This document shows positions 25,309 through 33,671 of a stretch of DNA of 64,000 nucleotides, one piece after another. Position numbers and translations under genes: made by a program. The stretch spans positions 56,560-120,559 of the forward strand of contig DBMJ01000002.1 of assembly GCA_002298125.1 (NCBI GenBank), read 5' to 3'. Positions within the stretch are counted from its first letter, which is position 1. The number at the start of each line of letters is the position of its first letter. The stretch comes from Clostridium sp. UBA701 (lineage in GTDB: Bacteria; Bacillota; Clostridia; Clostridiales; Clostridiaceae). The notes under the pieces were generated by a model. The model worked only from the letters and a program-made list of their open reading frames with translations, was not told where the DNA came from and searched no databases.

Positions 25309-25857
25309 ATGATTTTTTATCAAGATGAAAATATTAAGATTAGAGATATATGTAGCGAGGATGTTATTAATTTGTTTTGCAGTAGAATAGACAAAGAATT
25401 AAATTTGCATGACCCAAGACCAATACCTAACACGAGCAAAGAGTTAATTGCTGAATGTATAGCTTACTGTAATAGATTTGATATTGAAATAATGAATGAG
25501 AGTATTGAAGATAGAAAATATAAGTATTTTATTGTTACAAACAATGACGGTAATTTTATAGGATTTGTTAATTTTTTCAGCATAGATAAAATAAAGAAAC
25601 AAGGTGAAATGGGAGTAATTATAGCTGATAAGCGATATTGGAGAAAGGGTATTGCCTACATTGCAATTAATGTAGTAACAAAATATATATTCAATAATAT
25701 GGAGATTGATAGAATATATATTGAAACTGGTGAGACTAATAAACCTGCATTAAGGTTGTTTGATAAACTTGGCTTTAACAAATGCGGTGAGTATCTTGAA
25801 GATGATGATTTTAAGTTCATAGTTATGGAAAAAAAGAGGATTTATTTTAACAAATAG
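25309..25857 (+). CDS. Cassette 15: GNAT acetyltransferase
   Basis: The 182-residue protein reads IKIRDICSEDVINLF, FIGFVNFFSIDK, MGVIIADKRYWRKGIAYIAI (acetyl-CoA loop RKGIAY) and KPALRLFDKLGFNKCGE. This is the standard GNAT order. Substrate unknown. The ATG is preceded by AAGGGGG. Its cassette ends match exactly, so the unit is intact. Confidence 0.87.
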   Translation: MIFYQDENIKIRDICSEDVINLFCSRIDKELNLHDPRPIPNTSKELIAECIAYCNRFDIEIMNESIEDRKYKYFIVTNNDGNFIGFVNFFSIDKIKKQGEMGVIIADKRYWRKGIAYIAINVVTKYIFNNMEIDRIYIETGETNKPALRLFDKLGFNKCGEYLEDDDFKFIVMEKKRIYFNK

Positions 25858-25933
25858 TCTAGAGTTTTTTTAAAATGCGAATTAAATTTAAAGTTAAAAG
25901 AGTAGATTCAGCTTAAAGAGTAGAGGCAAAAAC

Positions 25934-26063
25934 TGCATCTAACAAAACATTCAAGTTCGCTTTGACTAAATTAGAGTCAAGCCTCTGAAGCAGCCAAAGC
26001 ATATTCCTTCACCAAGCCAGGTCTGGCTAGGTTCAGGAAGATCTTGAATGCGAGACGTTAGAT
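25934..26063 (+). repeat. attC-like site 15
   Basis: R'' TGCATCTAAC (25934-25943) is the exact reverse complement of the cassette 15 start. R' is G^TTAGATGTA (G at 26057). Common interior with ATTCAAG/CTTGAAT arms. GTAGAGGCAAAAACTGC, a variant trailer hairpin, precedes it. Confidence 0.92.
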
Positions 26064-26160
26064 GTAATTTTAGATAAACAGAGCGACAGTTCAAGCGGTT
26101 AAGACATATTTGTAAAATATAGAAAACTAGGTAATTTACAAAAGAAAATGGGGGGTATTT

Positions 26161-26736
26161 ATGAGAGAAATTGTATATGATAATTATTTTTGGCAAAACG
26201 ATTTAGTAAGATTAAGACCATGGAGTGAAGAAGATTGGGAATGGATGTATTACACCGGATTTGATAGCTCATTAAGCAGATTAGCAGGTTATAAAGTTGA
26301 TTTTCCACCAACAATTTCAAGTGCTAAAGAATATAGTAAAAAAGTAGAAAATTGTGTTGAGCAAAATGGTAACACTGTTTTCGCTGTTGAGACACTAAAT
26401 GGTTTACATGTTGGAAGAATCATTTTCTGTATAGATAGTGAAAGACATGGAACTTTTGGTGTTGGCATCAGAATTTCAGCAGAGCACCAAGGTAAGGGAT
26501 ATGGAACAAGTGCACTGAAGATACTTTTAAAATATGGATTTATGGAAAGAAGACTACATAAATGCTCGTCAACTGTTTTACAGGGAAATGACGCAAGTAT
26601 TAAAATGCATAAAAAACTTGGTTACGAGCAGGAAGGTATTCTCAAAGAAAACATTTATTTAAATGGAAGCTATTATGATGAAGTATGTTTTGGTTTAACA
26701 ATAGACAAGTATTTAGAAAATATATCAAATAAGTAG
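26161..26736 (+). CDS. Cassette 16: GNAT acetyltransferase (RimJ/RimL-like)
   Basis: The 191-residue protein reads NDLVRLRPWSEEDWEWMYYT at the N-terminus, TVFAVETLNGLHVGRIIF, GVGIRISAEHQGKGYGTSAL (acetyl-CoA loop QGKGYG) and DASIKMHKKLGYEQEGILKE. It probably transfers acetyl groups to an amine. A truncated near-identical copy lies at 19886, which makes this the intact parent or sister cassette. ATG after GGGGGGT. Confidence 0.9.
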   Translation: MREIVYDNYFWQNDLVRLRPWSEEDWEWMYYTGFDSSLSRLAGYKVDFPPTISSAKEYSKKVENCVEQNGNTVFAVETLNGLHVGRIIFCIDSERHGTFGVGIRISAEHQGKGYGTSALKILLKYGFMERRLHKCSSTVLQGNDASIKMHKKLGYEQEGILKENIYLNGSYYDEVCFGLTIDKYLENISNK

Positions 26737-26830
26737 ATGTGAATTTAAAGTTAATTCACAGTCTTCTTATACACCGGTTAATTAGTGGGTAAATTGATAA
26801 GGCATCACTCAAAGTGTGGTGGCTAAAACT

Positions 26831-26945
26831 ACATATAACAATAAATTTCCATGCAGCTTGGCTTGAAAGGATAGCCAAGCTACACCTGTGACAGTAAGCC
26901 AGGCCTGGCTAAGTGTCTCGGCGTCAGAAATTCGAAACGTTATGT
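26831..26945 (+). repeat. attC-like site 16
   Basis: R'' TACATATAAC matches the cassette 16 start at 9 of 10 positions. R' is G^TTATGTGTA (G at 26939). Hairpins CAGCTTGGC/GCCAAGCT and CAGTAAGCCAGG/CTGGCTAAGTG. Preceded by GTGGTGGCTAAAACTAC. A type A leader follows it to about 27000; no gene is seen up to 27151. Confidence 0.92.
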
Positions 26946-27151
26946 GTAATTTTAGTTAAACAGAGTTACAGCATAAAGGTTTTAAAATTGAAGGTTTGCA
27001 AAGATATTGGAGCAGGGGAATACCTGCTTTTATTTTTGATTAAGGTTTATTATTGTTATATTAATGGTATTAACTGTATAATGGATATATATGGTTTGTT
27101 CGTTTGTGTAAATATTGTTCATTAAATGATTTAATATGGGGGGCTTTTTAT

Positions 27152-27583
27152 ATGAAAAAAATGTTATTTTATCTTTGTCTGATTTTAATGATCTTTTCTT
27201 TAGTGGCATGTAAACAGGCTGGCAAAACTAATAAAGTTGTAATAAGTACTAGTGAATCTGCTAAGTTTAGCAAAATGGAAGTAAATGCTGCAATAAATTG
27301 TGTAAAGAAAAAATTCAAGGATTTTGAAGGATGTAATCTTACAAAACTATGGTACGATGAAGAAAGGTCGAATTCTATTATTGAAGGATATTTATCAAAT
27401 GGGAAGGGTTCAGTTAATAATGTCAAAGCTGAGAATGTAATTGTTTTACTATCTAATTTTGATGTGGACTCTTCAGGCGGTGATGGAGGTTTTAATCCAA
27501 ATTCAGCTTACTCCAATTGGAATTGGATATTAATAAGGGATAGTAAAACAGATAATTGGCGAGTTGATGATTGGGGATATTAA
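27152..27583 (+). CDS. Cassette 17: small lipoprotein
   Basis: The product is 143 residues with a clear lipoprotein signal: MKKMLFYLCLILMIFSLVAC. The mature part is soluble and acidic (FGGD-type: FDVDSSGGDGGFNPNSAYS) and ends with WILIRDSKTDNWRVDDWGY, resembling DUF4829-like secreted domains, but I cannot name it with confidence. It would be anchored on the outer face of the membrane. The start is the ATG after GGGGGGC; an upstream in-frame GTG has no site. Confidence 0.78.
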   Translation: MKKMLFYLCLILMIFSLVACKQAGKTNKVVISTSESAKFSKMEVNAAINCVKKKFKDFEGCNLTKLWYDEERSNSIIEGYLSNGKGSVNNVKAENVIVLLSNFDVDSSGGDGGFNPNSAYSNWNWILIRDSKTDNWRVDDWGY

Positions 27584-27660
27584 TAAGTTCACATTTTTCA
27601 TTATGGGAAGAAATTATAAAATAAGCCAGGGGAGTACAGTTTTAAGTGTAGTAGCAAAAC

Positions 27661-27774
27661 TACGTATAACAAAATACTCAAGTTCGCTTTGCATGAAAAG
27701 ACTTCAAAGCACACCTGCGAAGGCAAATGCGGTTGCACGAAGCTTCTCGGTGTCTTGAACACGAGACGTTATAC
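27661..27774 (+). repeat. attC-like site 17
   Basis: R'' TACGTATAAC matches the cassette 17 start at 8 of 10 positions. R' is G^TTATACCAA (G at 27768). Hairpin GCTTTGCATGAAAAGACTTC-AAAGC and a partly eroded second hairpin. Preceded by GTAGTAGCAAAACTAC. Confidence 0.88.
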
Positions 27775-27890
27775 CAAACTTTGCTAATAGAAAGCAATTA
27801 GTAGGAGTTTTTTTAGATTTAAGTTAATTGATACGTAGTTGTAAGAAAGTGTAAACTAGTGATTATTTATTTTTTATTCAGGAGATTTGT

Positions 27891-28856
27891 ATGAAGCATA
27901 GTATTATAGCTGATTTGGAAAACAATTATGGGCTAATTTGTAATCAGATTACTCCAGTAACAGGTGGATTGTTGAATCTAAAATGGAAGGTTTCCACTGA
28001 AAAGGGCGAGTTTTTGGTCAAACAATACAGCACTATGCGTTTTCGCAGAGAACAAATTGAGAGAATCGAGTCCGCACTACAGCGGCAAATTATTCTTGAA
28101 AAAAACGGCGTTCCCTGTCCGTTTCTCTGGCAGTACGAAGACCGTGTAATTCATTGGCTGGATGACAAAACAGCCTATATGGTCATGGATTTTCGCTCAG
28201 GAAGGACCGAAAAAGCCAATACAATCGCAATAGCACAAATGCGAAGTCTAGGTAGTGTCTGTGCTATAATGCATAAAGCGTTTTCACAATTACCGGAGCC
28301 TTCAATCAAGAGCCTACCCGTTTTTGGCGGCTATACGATGGATTTATTATGGGAAAACTTTAACTCACGTATGACGAAATGCTCGCTGGACGATCATGTT
28401 GAATATCGGAAAGCTGTGCTTGCTCTGGAGCCAATTTTGAAGCAGCTTAATACCGAATTTTTTGATAAGTTTCCCAAAGGATTCGCTCATGAGGATTTTC
28501 AACCCGGCAATATTCTGTTCGATGTGGATTGTGTAGCTGCTGTCGTTGATTTCGACCGTAATTGTTACAGCTATATTTGGCATGATATAGGAAGAGCGAT
28601 ACTGTCCTTTGCTTTGGAAGGCAATGTAATGAATGTCGAAAAGGTATGCGCTTTCCTTGAAGGCTATTCCCAGCATTCAGACTTAACTTTGTCTAATATA
28701 GCGGACGCTTTGAGGCTTTCGTGGTGCATTGAAACACCATGGTGGATACAGCCAGAATTTTTTAGAGAATGTGACGAAATTCCAAAGCGTTTCAAAGATG
28801 AAATGCTTTGGTTGACAGAACACTGGTTTGAGATAGATTCTTTATTATGCTCCTAA
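27891..28856 (+). CDS. Cassette 18: phosphotransferase family protein (APH fold)
   Basis: The 321-residue kinase-like protein has WKVSTEKGEFLVKQY with an N-lobe lysine, a catalytic loop FAHEDFQPGNILF (H-x-D-x4-N) and a metal-binding VVDFDRN. It belongs to the APH/homoserine kinase-like/choline kinase-like group; the substrate (aminoglycoside, other small molecule or metabolite) is open. Base use is visibly richer in G+C than its neighbours, with many CGC, CGT and CGG arginine codons, which suggests a different donor. Confidence 0.88.
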   Translation: MKHSIIADLENNYGLICNQITPVTGGLLNLKWKVSTEKGEFLVKQYSTMRFRREQIERIESALQRQIILEKNGVPCPFLWQYEDRVIHWLDDKTAYMVMDFRSGRTEKANTIAIAQMRSLGSVCAIMHKAFSQLPEPSIKSLPVFGGYTMDLLWENFNSRMTKCSLDDHVEYRKAVLALEPILKQLNTEFFDKFPKGFAHEDFQPGNILFDVDCVAAVVDFDRNCYSYIWHDIGRAILSFALEGNVMNVEKVCAFLEGYSQHSDLTLSNIADALRLSWCIETPWWIQPEFFRECDEIPKRFKDEMLWLTEHWFEIDSLLCS

Positions 28857-28945
28857 TAAGCATGATCAGAACTTTTTACTTCACAATGTTCTTAAATTGT
28901 GTAGTAAATATAGAAAGTTAATATCAATAATAAAATGAGCGTTGC

Positions 28946-28994
28946 AGTAAATCAAAACATAGTGGAGACGGAACTGCCATGCAAAATGTTATAC
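28946..28994 (+). repeat. Eroded attC-like boundary 18
   Basis: Only traces remain between cassettes 18 and 19: GAGCGTTGCAGTAAATC-AAAACA on the left, GGAGACGG, and G^TTATACGCAAC (G at 28988) on the right. No interior hairpins survive. The right side matches other cassette starts (compare 27768, GTTATACCAAAC). Confidence 0.5.
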
Positions 28995-29104
28995 GCAACT
29001 TTGGTGATAGAAAGTAAATAGTAAAATTTTATGATTTTGTTTTATTGGTTTGGAATTGTAAGATATGGTGAATTGAATTAAAATAAGTATTTTAGGGGGA
29101 TATC

Positions 29105-29917
29105 ATGGCTTATGACTCAAAGGCAATCATAGATACATTAATAAATAATATTTCAGAAATGGGTGTAGTGCAATCAATCGGAATAAGTGGAGGTAAGACT
29201 TCTCTTCCAAGAGCAGGAGAAGGTGATATTGATATCTTTATATATTGTGATGAAATACCAAACTTTGAGAAAAGACAAGCCATAATAAATCAGCTTGATG
29301 AACAGATACAAGGAGGTAAGGTAAATATCTTTGAAGGGGGACATTGGGGGATAGGAGATTTCATGCTTATAAATGGTATTGAAACTTGGTTAATGTATTT
29401 TACGGTAAGTGAGACCTTAACTGATATAGAATCTATACTTAATGGTAAATATCCAGATAAATTGGATAATTACTACTATCCAATCGGGCGATGTGCCATG
29501 TTGAAAGATATCAATGTTTTATACGATAAAAGCAATTTCTTAGATGACTTGAAAAAAAGACTATCTGAGTACCCAAACAAATTACAAAGGATACTTATAC
29601 AATATCACCTAGAGGAACTTGATGATATAGAAGATTTGGAACGTGCTGTAGTACGAAAAGATTTACTGTTTTATCACTTTGCAATGGATATTGCAATTGA
29701 CCATTTCCTTCAAGCTTTGTTTGCTATTAATAAAATCTATTTTCCAAGTAGAAAAAGAACACTTAATTTAATTGAAAACTTCAGTGTTAAACCTGAAGGC
29801 TGTAATGAAAATTTATTAGAAGTTATTAAGTTAGGAGGTTTTGCAGAAGGAATTAATCAATCTTTTGTACTATGGAGAAATATGGTTAATCAACTAAAGC
29901 AATTGAGTAATATTTAG
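29105..29917 (+). CDS. Cassette 19: nucleotidyltransferase-like protein
   Basis: The 270-residue protein has an N-terminal nucleotidyltransferase-like motif: SIGISGGKTSLPRAGEGDID followed by IFIY, with a D-x-D metal pair. A helical C-terminal half follows (DLLFYHFAMDIAIDHFLQAL). It resembles DUF4037-type or aminoglycoside adenylyltransferase-like proteins, though the glycine-rich loop is unusual. ATG after GGGGGA. Specificity unknown. Confidence 0.72.
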   Translation: MAYDSKAIIDTLINNISEMGVVQSIGISGGKTSLPRAGEGDIDIFIYCDEIPNFEKRQAIINQLDEQIQGGKVNIFEGGHWGIGDFMLINGIETWLMYFTVSETLTDIESILNGKYPDKLDNYYYPIGRCAMLKDINVLYDKSNFLDDLKKRLSEYPNKLQRILIQYHLEELDDIEDLERAVVRKDLLFYHFAMDIAIDHFLQALFAINKIYFPSRKRTLNLIENFSVKPEGCNENLLEVIKLGGFAEGINQSFVLWRNMVNQLKQLSNI

Positions 29918-30000
29918 TGTAATTAATTCGTCATCTTCTTATTTTGCAAAATAAATTTAAGTTTTTGAATTGATTCAGCTCAAATTGTAGCGGCTAAAGC

Positions 30001-30113
30001 TACGTATAACAAAATGTTGCTGTCCGCAGATACTTAATCTGGAGTGGGTCTTTCGAGCTGCATTTCTGCAACCATTCCAGGTTAAGCTAAGAGTTAGCTA
30101 AGGCTGGAATGGT
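30001..30113 (+). repeat. attC-like site 19, right core missing
   Basis: R'' TACGTATAAC matches the cassette 19 start at 9 of 10 positions and is preceded by the trailer GTAGCGGCTAAAGCTAC. The interior has an 11-bp hairpin AACCATTCCAG/CTGGAATGGTT. It then runs into unrelated sequence without an ACGTT core. This is the last attC of the left array before 41 kb. Confidence 0.8.
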
Positions 30114-30153
30114 TCATGTGATATACAAATGATTTAAGGTGGGAGTTGAAAAC

Positions 30154-30702
30154 ATGTTTCCTAAAAGATTAGCGAGAACTGTGATTTATGAAAATCCTTG
30201 GGTAAATCTATATGTTGATAAAGTTATATTTCCTGATGGAAGGTTAATAGAAAAGCATCATTGTCTCCACTATGATAGGCAATCCGTTGGTATAGTTATA
30301 GAAAATGATAAGGATGAAATTCTTCTCATTCAATCCTATAGATATATAACTAATTCAATAGGGTAGGAAATACCAGCTGGGGGAATAGAAGAGGGAGAAA
30401 CGCCACAAGAAGCTGCCAAAAGAGAAGTATTAGAGGAGACAGGCTATACGGTTACAGAACCACAGCTTGTATGCACATTTAATCCTTCAAATGGAATGTC
30501 TGATGCTATTTTCAATATAGTTAAATGCAAAGCAATAAGTAGTATTGATGACTTTGATAAAAATGAAGTAAAAGAACGTAAATGGGTAGCGAACAGTGAT
30601 ATAAGAGAAATGATAGGCAAGAATGAAATAAAGTGTGGACCTTCCTTAATTGGATTATTACTTACTTTATCAGGAATTAAGGAGGGTAATAGTGATAATT
30701 AA
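30154..30702 (+). pseudogene. Nudix hydrolase gene with an in-frame TAG
   Basis: The frame encodes an ADP-ribose pyrophosphatase-like Nudix protein of about 183 residues: VGIVIENDKDEILLIQSYRY, then a stop at 30364-30366, then EIPAGGIEEGETPQEAAKRE followed by VLEETGY. The Nudix box is intact after the stop. The family usually has Trp at the stop position (W-E-x-P-A-G-G), so TGG to TAG is the likely change. It sits just right of the broken attC 19. Confidence 0.85.
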
Positions 30703-30790
30703 AGACTTTATGAATAATGAATGGTCGTGTAAATGTATAGGATGCTCAATTGGAACCGGAGAGGTTATCCCACTCCATTTCATTATTTAG
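30692..30790 (+). pseudogene. Truncated HIT-like gene start
   Basis: A GTG-started frame reads IIKDFMNNEWSCKCIGCSIG then GEVIP, like the N-terminus of HIT-family hydrolases (C-x-x-C region), but is cut off after 32 codons where an inverted MITE-like copy begins at about 30770. It overlaps the end of the Nudix frame. Confidence 0.45.
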
Positions 30791-30838
30791 GTGTAAGTTC
30801 AACTGACCAAAGTATAAAATTTGGAGTCTCACTTAAAT
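30770..30838 (-). mobile_element. Partial inverted copy of the MITE-like element at 33887
   Basis: The reverse complement of this segment matches 33887-33955 closely, including the terminal ATTTAAGTGAGACTCC end and GAACTTACACCTA. Only one end of the element is present. It interrupts the HIT-like frame. Confidence 0.7.
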
Positions 30839-30900
30839 TCTAATTCTTCCAGTCAGATTAATAATAAGTTATTTATATTAAATAAAGGAAGTGTAATTTA

Positions 30901-31719
30901 ATGAAAATTCTTGTGTTAGGTGCTAGTGGATATGCAGGAAGTAAAATAAGAGAACTGTTATTAACAGAATACCAAGATGTTTATGGGACTTATCACAATA
31001 CAAATGAGAAATATGAAAATGATAAATTTATGTTTCAATATGAATTAGGAGATGATGAAACCTTAAAACAAATAATGGAATCATTAAATCCCGATATTGT
31101 TATTTCAAGTATTAGAGGGGATTTTTCACTTATATTGAACGCACATAAAATTATTTCCGATACTCTTGCAGAAAAAGAAAATAAGAAAATAATTTTTTTA
31201 TCTACTGCAAATGTTTATGATGGTGCATTGGAGAAACCACATGTTGAAACAGATATACCAAATGCTGAATCAAAATATGGTAAATTCAAAATAACTTGTG
31301 AGAATCTTCTTTTGAATAAGTTAGGCAAAAATGCTATTATTATCCGAATACCTGAAATATGGGGAATGAAGTGTCCTAGATGGCTTAGTTTTGAAAGCAG
31401 TATAAAAAAACATACGCCGATTCAAACATACCAAAATATATATGTGAATTATACAACTAATAAACAAATTACTAAATGGATTCTTTATATTATAAGAAAT
31501 GATTTGAAGGGAATTTTCCATATTGGAACTAAAGATATATGTGAATATATTGATTTTCAAAACAGATTAAGCAAAAAACTAAATCTAATGAATCCTTGTT
31601 ACACTATTAAAAAATTTGATACAAAGTTGTATCAAGCAGTTTTACCTAATAGAAAGGAAATACCAGAGTATTTGCATATGACAATTGATGATATTATTTA
31701 CGAAACAATTGGAAGTTAG
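30901..31719 (+). CDS. NAD(P)-dependent sugar-nucleotide epimerase/reductase (RmlD-like SDR)
   Basis: The 272-residue protein has a Rossmann motif MKILVLGASGYAGSKIREL, DIVISSIRGD, FLSTANVYDG and the YGKFKITCENLL segment, which matches the Y-x-x-x-K active site of extended SDRs. It resembles RmlD/NAD-dependent epimerase proteins. The substrate is unknown. It is followed by the first copy of the 41-bp repeat. AAGGAAG precedes the ATG. Confidence 0.85.
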   Translation: MKILVLGASGYAGSKIRELLLTEYQDVYGTYHNTNEKYENDKFMFQYELGDDETLKQIMESLNPDIVISSIRGDFSLILNAHKIISDTLAEKENKKIIFLSTANVYDGALEKPHVETDIPNAESKYGKFKITCENLLLNKLGKNAIIIRIPEIWGMKCPRWLSFESSIKKHTPIQTYQNIYVNYTTNKQITKWILYIIRNDLKGIFHIGTKDICEYIDFQNRLSKKLNLMNPCYTIKKFDTKLYQAVLPNRKEIPEYLHMTIDDIIYETIGS

Positions 31720-31751
31720 AAGATGCAATTATTGGTATAATATTAAGTAGT

Positions 31752-31792
31752 TTGATTCCAATTTAAGGTTGAGTATTATGATCAATAATTTG
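31752..31792 (+). repeat. 41-bp dyad repeat, copy 1
   Basis: TTGATTCCAATTTAAGG on the left and AATAATTTG on the right form imperfect dyad symmetry. It lies between two unrelated genes, 32 bp after one stop and 15 bp before the next start. Related copies are at 32367, 32519, 34091, 35008 and 35818. Confidence 0.7.
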
Positions 31793-31807
31793 AAAGGAAT
31801 TTTCATT

Positions 31808-32068
31808 ATGGGAGAATTATCAAAACTACCTAATATAGGAAAAGAAGTTGAAAGTCAGTTGAATAAAGTAGGTATATTTACTTATGATGAGTTAAAAGTT
31901 ATTGGTGCAGAACAAGCATGGTTGAAAATACAAGAGATTGATGCTTCTGCGTGTATTCATAGATTGTTAGCACTAGAAGGTGCAATTCACGGTGTTAAGA
32001 AAACAGCGTTACCACAGGAACGTAAATCAGGCCTAAAAGATTTTTATAATTGCCATAAAGGCAAATAG
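31808..32068 (+). CDS. TfoX C-terminal domain protein
   Basis: The 86-residue protein consists of one TfoX_C-like helix-hairpin-helix domain: LSKLPNIGKEVESQLNKVGI then YDELKVIGAEQAWLKIQ and HRLLALEGAIHGV. Stand-alone versions are common in Clostridia. The domain may bind nucleic acid or protein, and the role is unclear. The ATG at 31808 follows AAAGGA at the end of the 41-bp repeat. An upstream in-frame TTG lies inside the repeat and is less likely. Confidence 0.85.
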   Translation: MGELSKLPNIGKEVESQLNKVGIFTYDELKVIGAEQAWLKIQEIDASACIHRLLALEGAIHGVKKTALPQERKSGLKDFYNCHKGK

Positions 32069-32090
32069 TAAATTTAAGTGAGGAAATGAT

Positions 32091-32381
32091 ATGTCATTAA
32101 ATGAATATAAAAATGAAGTTAGAGAATTTTTAATTAGAATGGGTTCATTGAATGGGGATAATCATCAGAAAATAACTTGGATAAATGAAGAATTTGAATT
32201 ATTAAAAAAGGCTGTAAATGCTTCAGAAAGAGATAGGATTGAACATCAACTATATGACATGCTATATTTGTTGTTTGAAATGGCTGCTGATAATAATTTT
32301 GATTTAGATAAGGAATGGCAAAAAGGAAGCAAAAGAAAGCAAGAAAAATATTTAAAATCAAAAAAACAAATTTCAATTTAA
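32091..32381 (+). CDS. Small protein, possibly MazG-like pyrophosphohydrolase
   Basis: The 96-residue helical protein ends with QLYDMLYLLFEMAADNNFDL followed by DKEW and a Lys-rich tail. This recalls the E-x-x-D helix pair of MazG-like nucleotide pyrophosphohydrolases, but the N-terminal metal-binding Glu motif is not obvious. The stop codon lies inside the following 41-bp repeat. ATG after AGGAAATG. Confidence 0.5.
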   Translation: MSLNEYKNEVREFLIRMGSLNGDNHQKITWINEEFELLKKAVNASERDRIEHQLYDMLYLLFEMAADNNFDLDKEWQKGSKRKQEKYLKSKKQISI

Positions 32382-32407
32382 GGGTGAATGTTATAAATAG
32401 TAATTTG
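32367..32407 (+). repeat. 41-bp dyad repeat, copy 2
   Basis: CAAATTTCAATTT at the left and AAATAGTAATTTG at the right. The preceding gene's TAA lies within the left arm, as the stop of the HD gene lies within an attC. Confidence 0.7.
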
Positions 32408-32410
32408 TGA

Positions 32411-32515
32411 ATAAGTAATAGGTAATAACTAAGAGATAATAGTTGTGGTTAAAATTCAGCTTTGCTGAATTTTTATCAAAAACTCTTACTTTTTACTTCT
32501 TAGTTCTTACTTAAA
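32411..32515. repeat. REP-like long inverted repeat
   Basis: AAGTAATAGG-TAATAACTAAG on the left pairs imperfectly with TCTTAGTTCTTACTT on the right, around a central perfect hairpin (32451-32474). Such AAGTAAGAACTAAGAAG-type repeats look like palindromic intergenic elements found in clostridial genomes. No gene. Confidence 0.55.
32451..32474. terminator. Hairpin terminator within the REP-like element
   Basis: AAAATTCAGC-TTT-GCTGAATTTT is followed by T and preceded by A on the other strand, so it could stop transcription in both directions. Confidence 0.65.
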
Positions 32516-32518
32516 CGG

Positions 32519-32560
32519 CAAATTCCAATTTAAGGTTAAGTAATATAAATAGTAAATTTG
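32519..32560 (+). repeat. 41-bp dyad repeat, copy 3
   Basis: CAAATTCCAATTTAAGG and AATAGTAAATTTG, 42 bp. A further degenerate copy (GGCAAATTCCGATTT, 32610-32646) falls inside the short frame that follows. Confidence 0.65.
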
Positions 32561-32576
32561 TAAGAGGAGTTTGAAA

Positions 32577-32687
32577 ATGTTAGATTCAAAGGATATAGAA
32601 CTTATTGAAAAGGCAAATTCCGATTTATCGTTAAGTAACAAAATTTTAGTTGCAGCTCTGTCGTATCTTTCTTATAGGTCATCTTAA
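32577..32687 (+). CDS. Short ORF or gene fragment
   Basis: A 36-codon frame with GAGGAG upstream encodes MLDSKDIELIEKANSDLS then LSNKILVAALSYLS. The first residues resemble the start of cytidine deaminase-like proteins, but the rest does not continue as one. The second half is made of a degenerate 41-bp repeat. Probably a remnant. Confidence 0.3.
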   Translation: MLDSKDIELIEKANSDLSLSNKILVAALSYLSYRSS

Positions 32688-32799
32688 TAAACTTGATTAA
32701 GAAATTTTCGGAGGAAATGTAAATTGAATGCAGAATATAATACTAATGCTAAGACACAATGGTATACAAAAGTATTTTTAAACAGGAAGTGAAATATCA

Positions 32800-33576
32800 A
32801 TGGATAGTTTATATTTACCTAAGAAGATTAAGAAACACGTTTTAAATATGGAATGTGAACAAAACAGTGTTGGTTGTTCACAAGCAGGTGTATATAAATT
32901 TTTTTCGGAAACAGAGACATTATATTTAAAAGTTGAGTCAAAATCAGGTGACCTTGAAACAGAATATAAAAATATGCTATGGTTACAGAAAAGGCTTCCT
33001 GCCCCTCGAATAATTGAATGGTTGTCAGAAATGGATATTGACTACCTTTTGATTTCGGGAATTGGTGGTAAAATGCTATGTGATGATTATTACTTAAAAA
33101 ATCCTACTTTAGCAGTTTCTCTATTAGCAAAGGGTATTAATTTACTGCAATCTGTAGATATTAATGATTGCCCTATACATAATAGATTACATAAGAAACT
33201 GAAGGATGCTGCTGAGAATATTAGGCTTAACAGAGTGGATATGAATGATTGGGAAGCAAACAGCAATAGATTCTCATCTCCACAAGATTTGCTTAACTTT
33301 CTAAGTAGTAATATTCCTAAAAATGAAGAACTTGTTTTTACACATGGTGATTATTGCCTTCCAAATATTTTTGCTGACGATGAACAGATAACAGGATTTA
33401 TTGATGTTGGACGTGCAGGTGTAGCAGATCTGTGGCAAGATGTGGCACTTTGTATTCGTTCTTTACGGCATAACTTTAAAACAAAAGAGTATGATGACTT
33501 GCTATTAAAGCAAATTGGCATCCCAATAAATAAAGAAAAATTAGATTATTATATTTTACTTGACGAGTTGTTTTGA
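32800..33576 (+). CDS. Aminoglycoside 3'-phosphotransferase-like kinase (APH(3') family)
   Basis: The 258-residue protein has the APH(3') layout and length: GVYKF and LYLKVESK (N-lobe Lys), the catalytic loop FTHGDYCLPNIF (H-G-D-x4-N), then GFIDVGRAGVADLWQDVALC, the metal-binding Asp and the family signature. APH(3') enzymes phosphorylate the 3'-hydroxyl of kanamycin-type aminoglycosides. Whether it confers resistance cannot be told. A C-terminal fragment of a relative lies at 52181. It ends at its own terminator. Confidence 0.88.
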   Translation: MDSLYLPKKIKKHVLNMECEQNSVGCSQAGVYKFFSETETLYLKVESKSGDLETEYKNMLWLQKRLPAPRIIEWLSEMDIDYLLISGIGGKMLCDDYYLKNPTLAVSLLAKGINLLQSVDINDCPIHNRLHKKLKDAAENIRLNRVDMNDWEANSNRFSSPQDLLNFLSSNIPKNEELVFTHGDYCLPNIFADDEQITGFIDVGRAGVADLWQDVALCIRSLRHNFKTKEYDDLLLKQIGIPINKEKLDYYILLDELF

Positions 33577-33637
33577 CCTCGGCTAATTTGCAGAAAACAA
33601 AGTTAAATACGTTCACAATATTATTATAAGTTAGCTT

Positions 33638-33671
33638 AATAACCCCGGAGAGAAATCCTCGGGGTTATTTA
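33638..33671 (+). terminator. Rho-independent terminator after the APH(3')-like gene
   Basis: A 10-bp stem, AATAACCCCG with CGGGGTTATT, has a 12-nt loop and is followed by TATTCT-type sequence. The 215 bp from here to 33887 contains no gene that I can support. Confidence 0.8.

Noticed and set aside
26913..27125. 70-codon frame across the end of attC 16
   Set aside because: It starts inside the attC and runs through the conserved leader in one cassette only; no ribosome site.
27564..27758. 64-codon frame overlapping the end of cassette 17 and attC 17
   Set aside because: Most of it is attC sequence, and the composition is not protein-like.
32724..32791. 22-codon frame upstream of the APH(3')-like gene
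   Set aside because: Has an acceptable ribosome site but no recognisable content; may be a remnant or a leader peptide, not enough to annotate.
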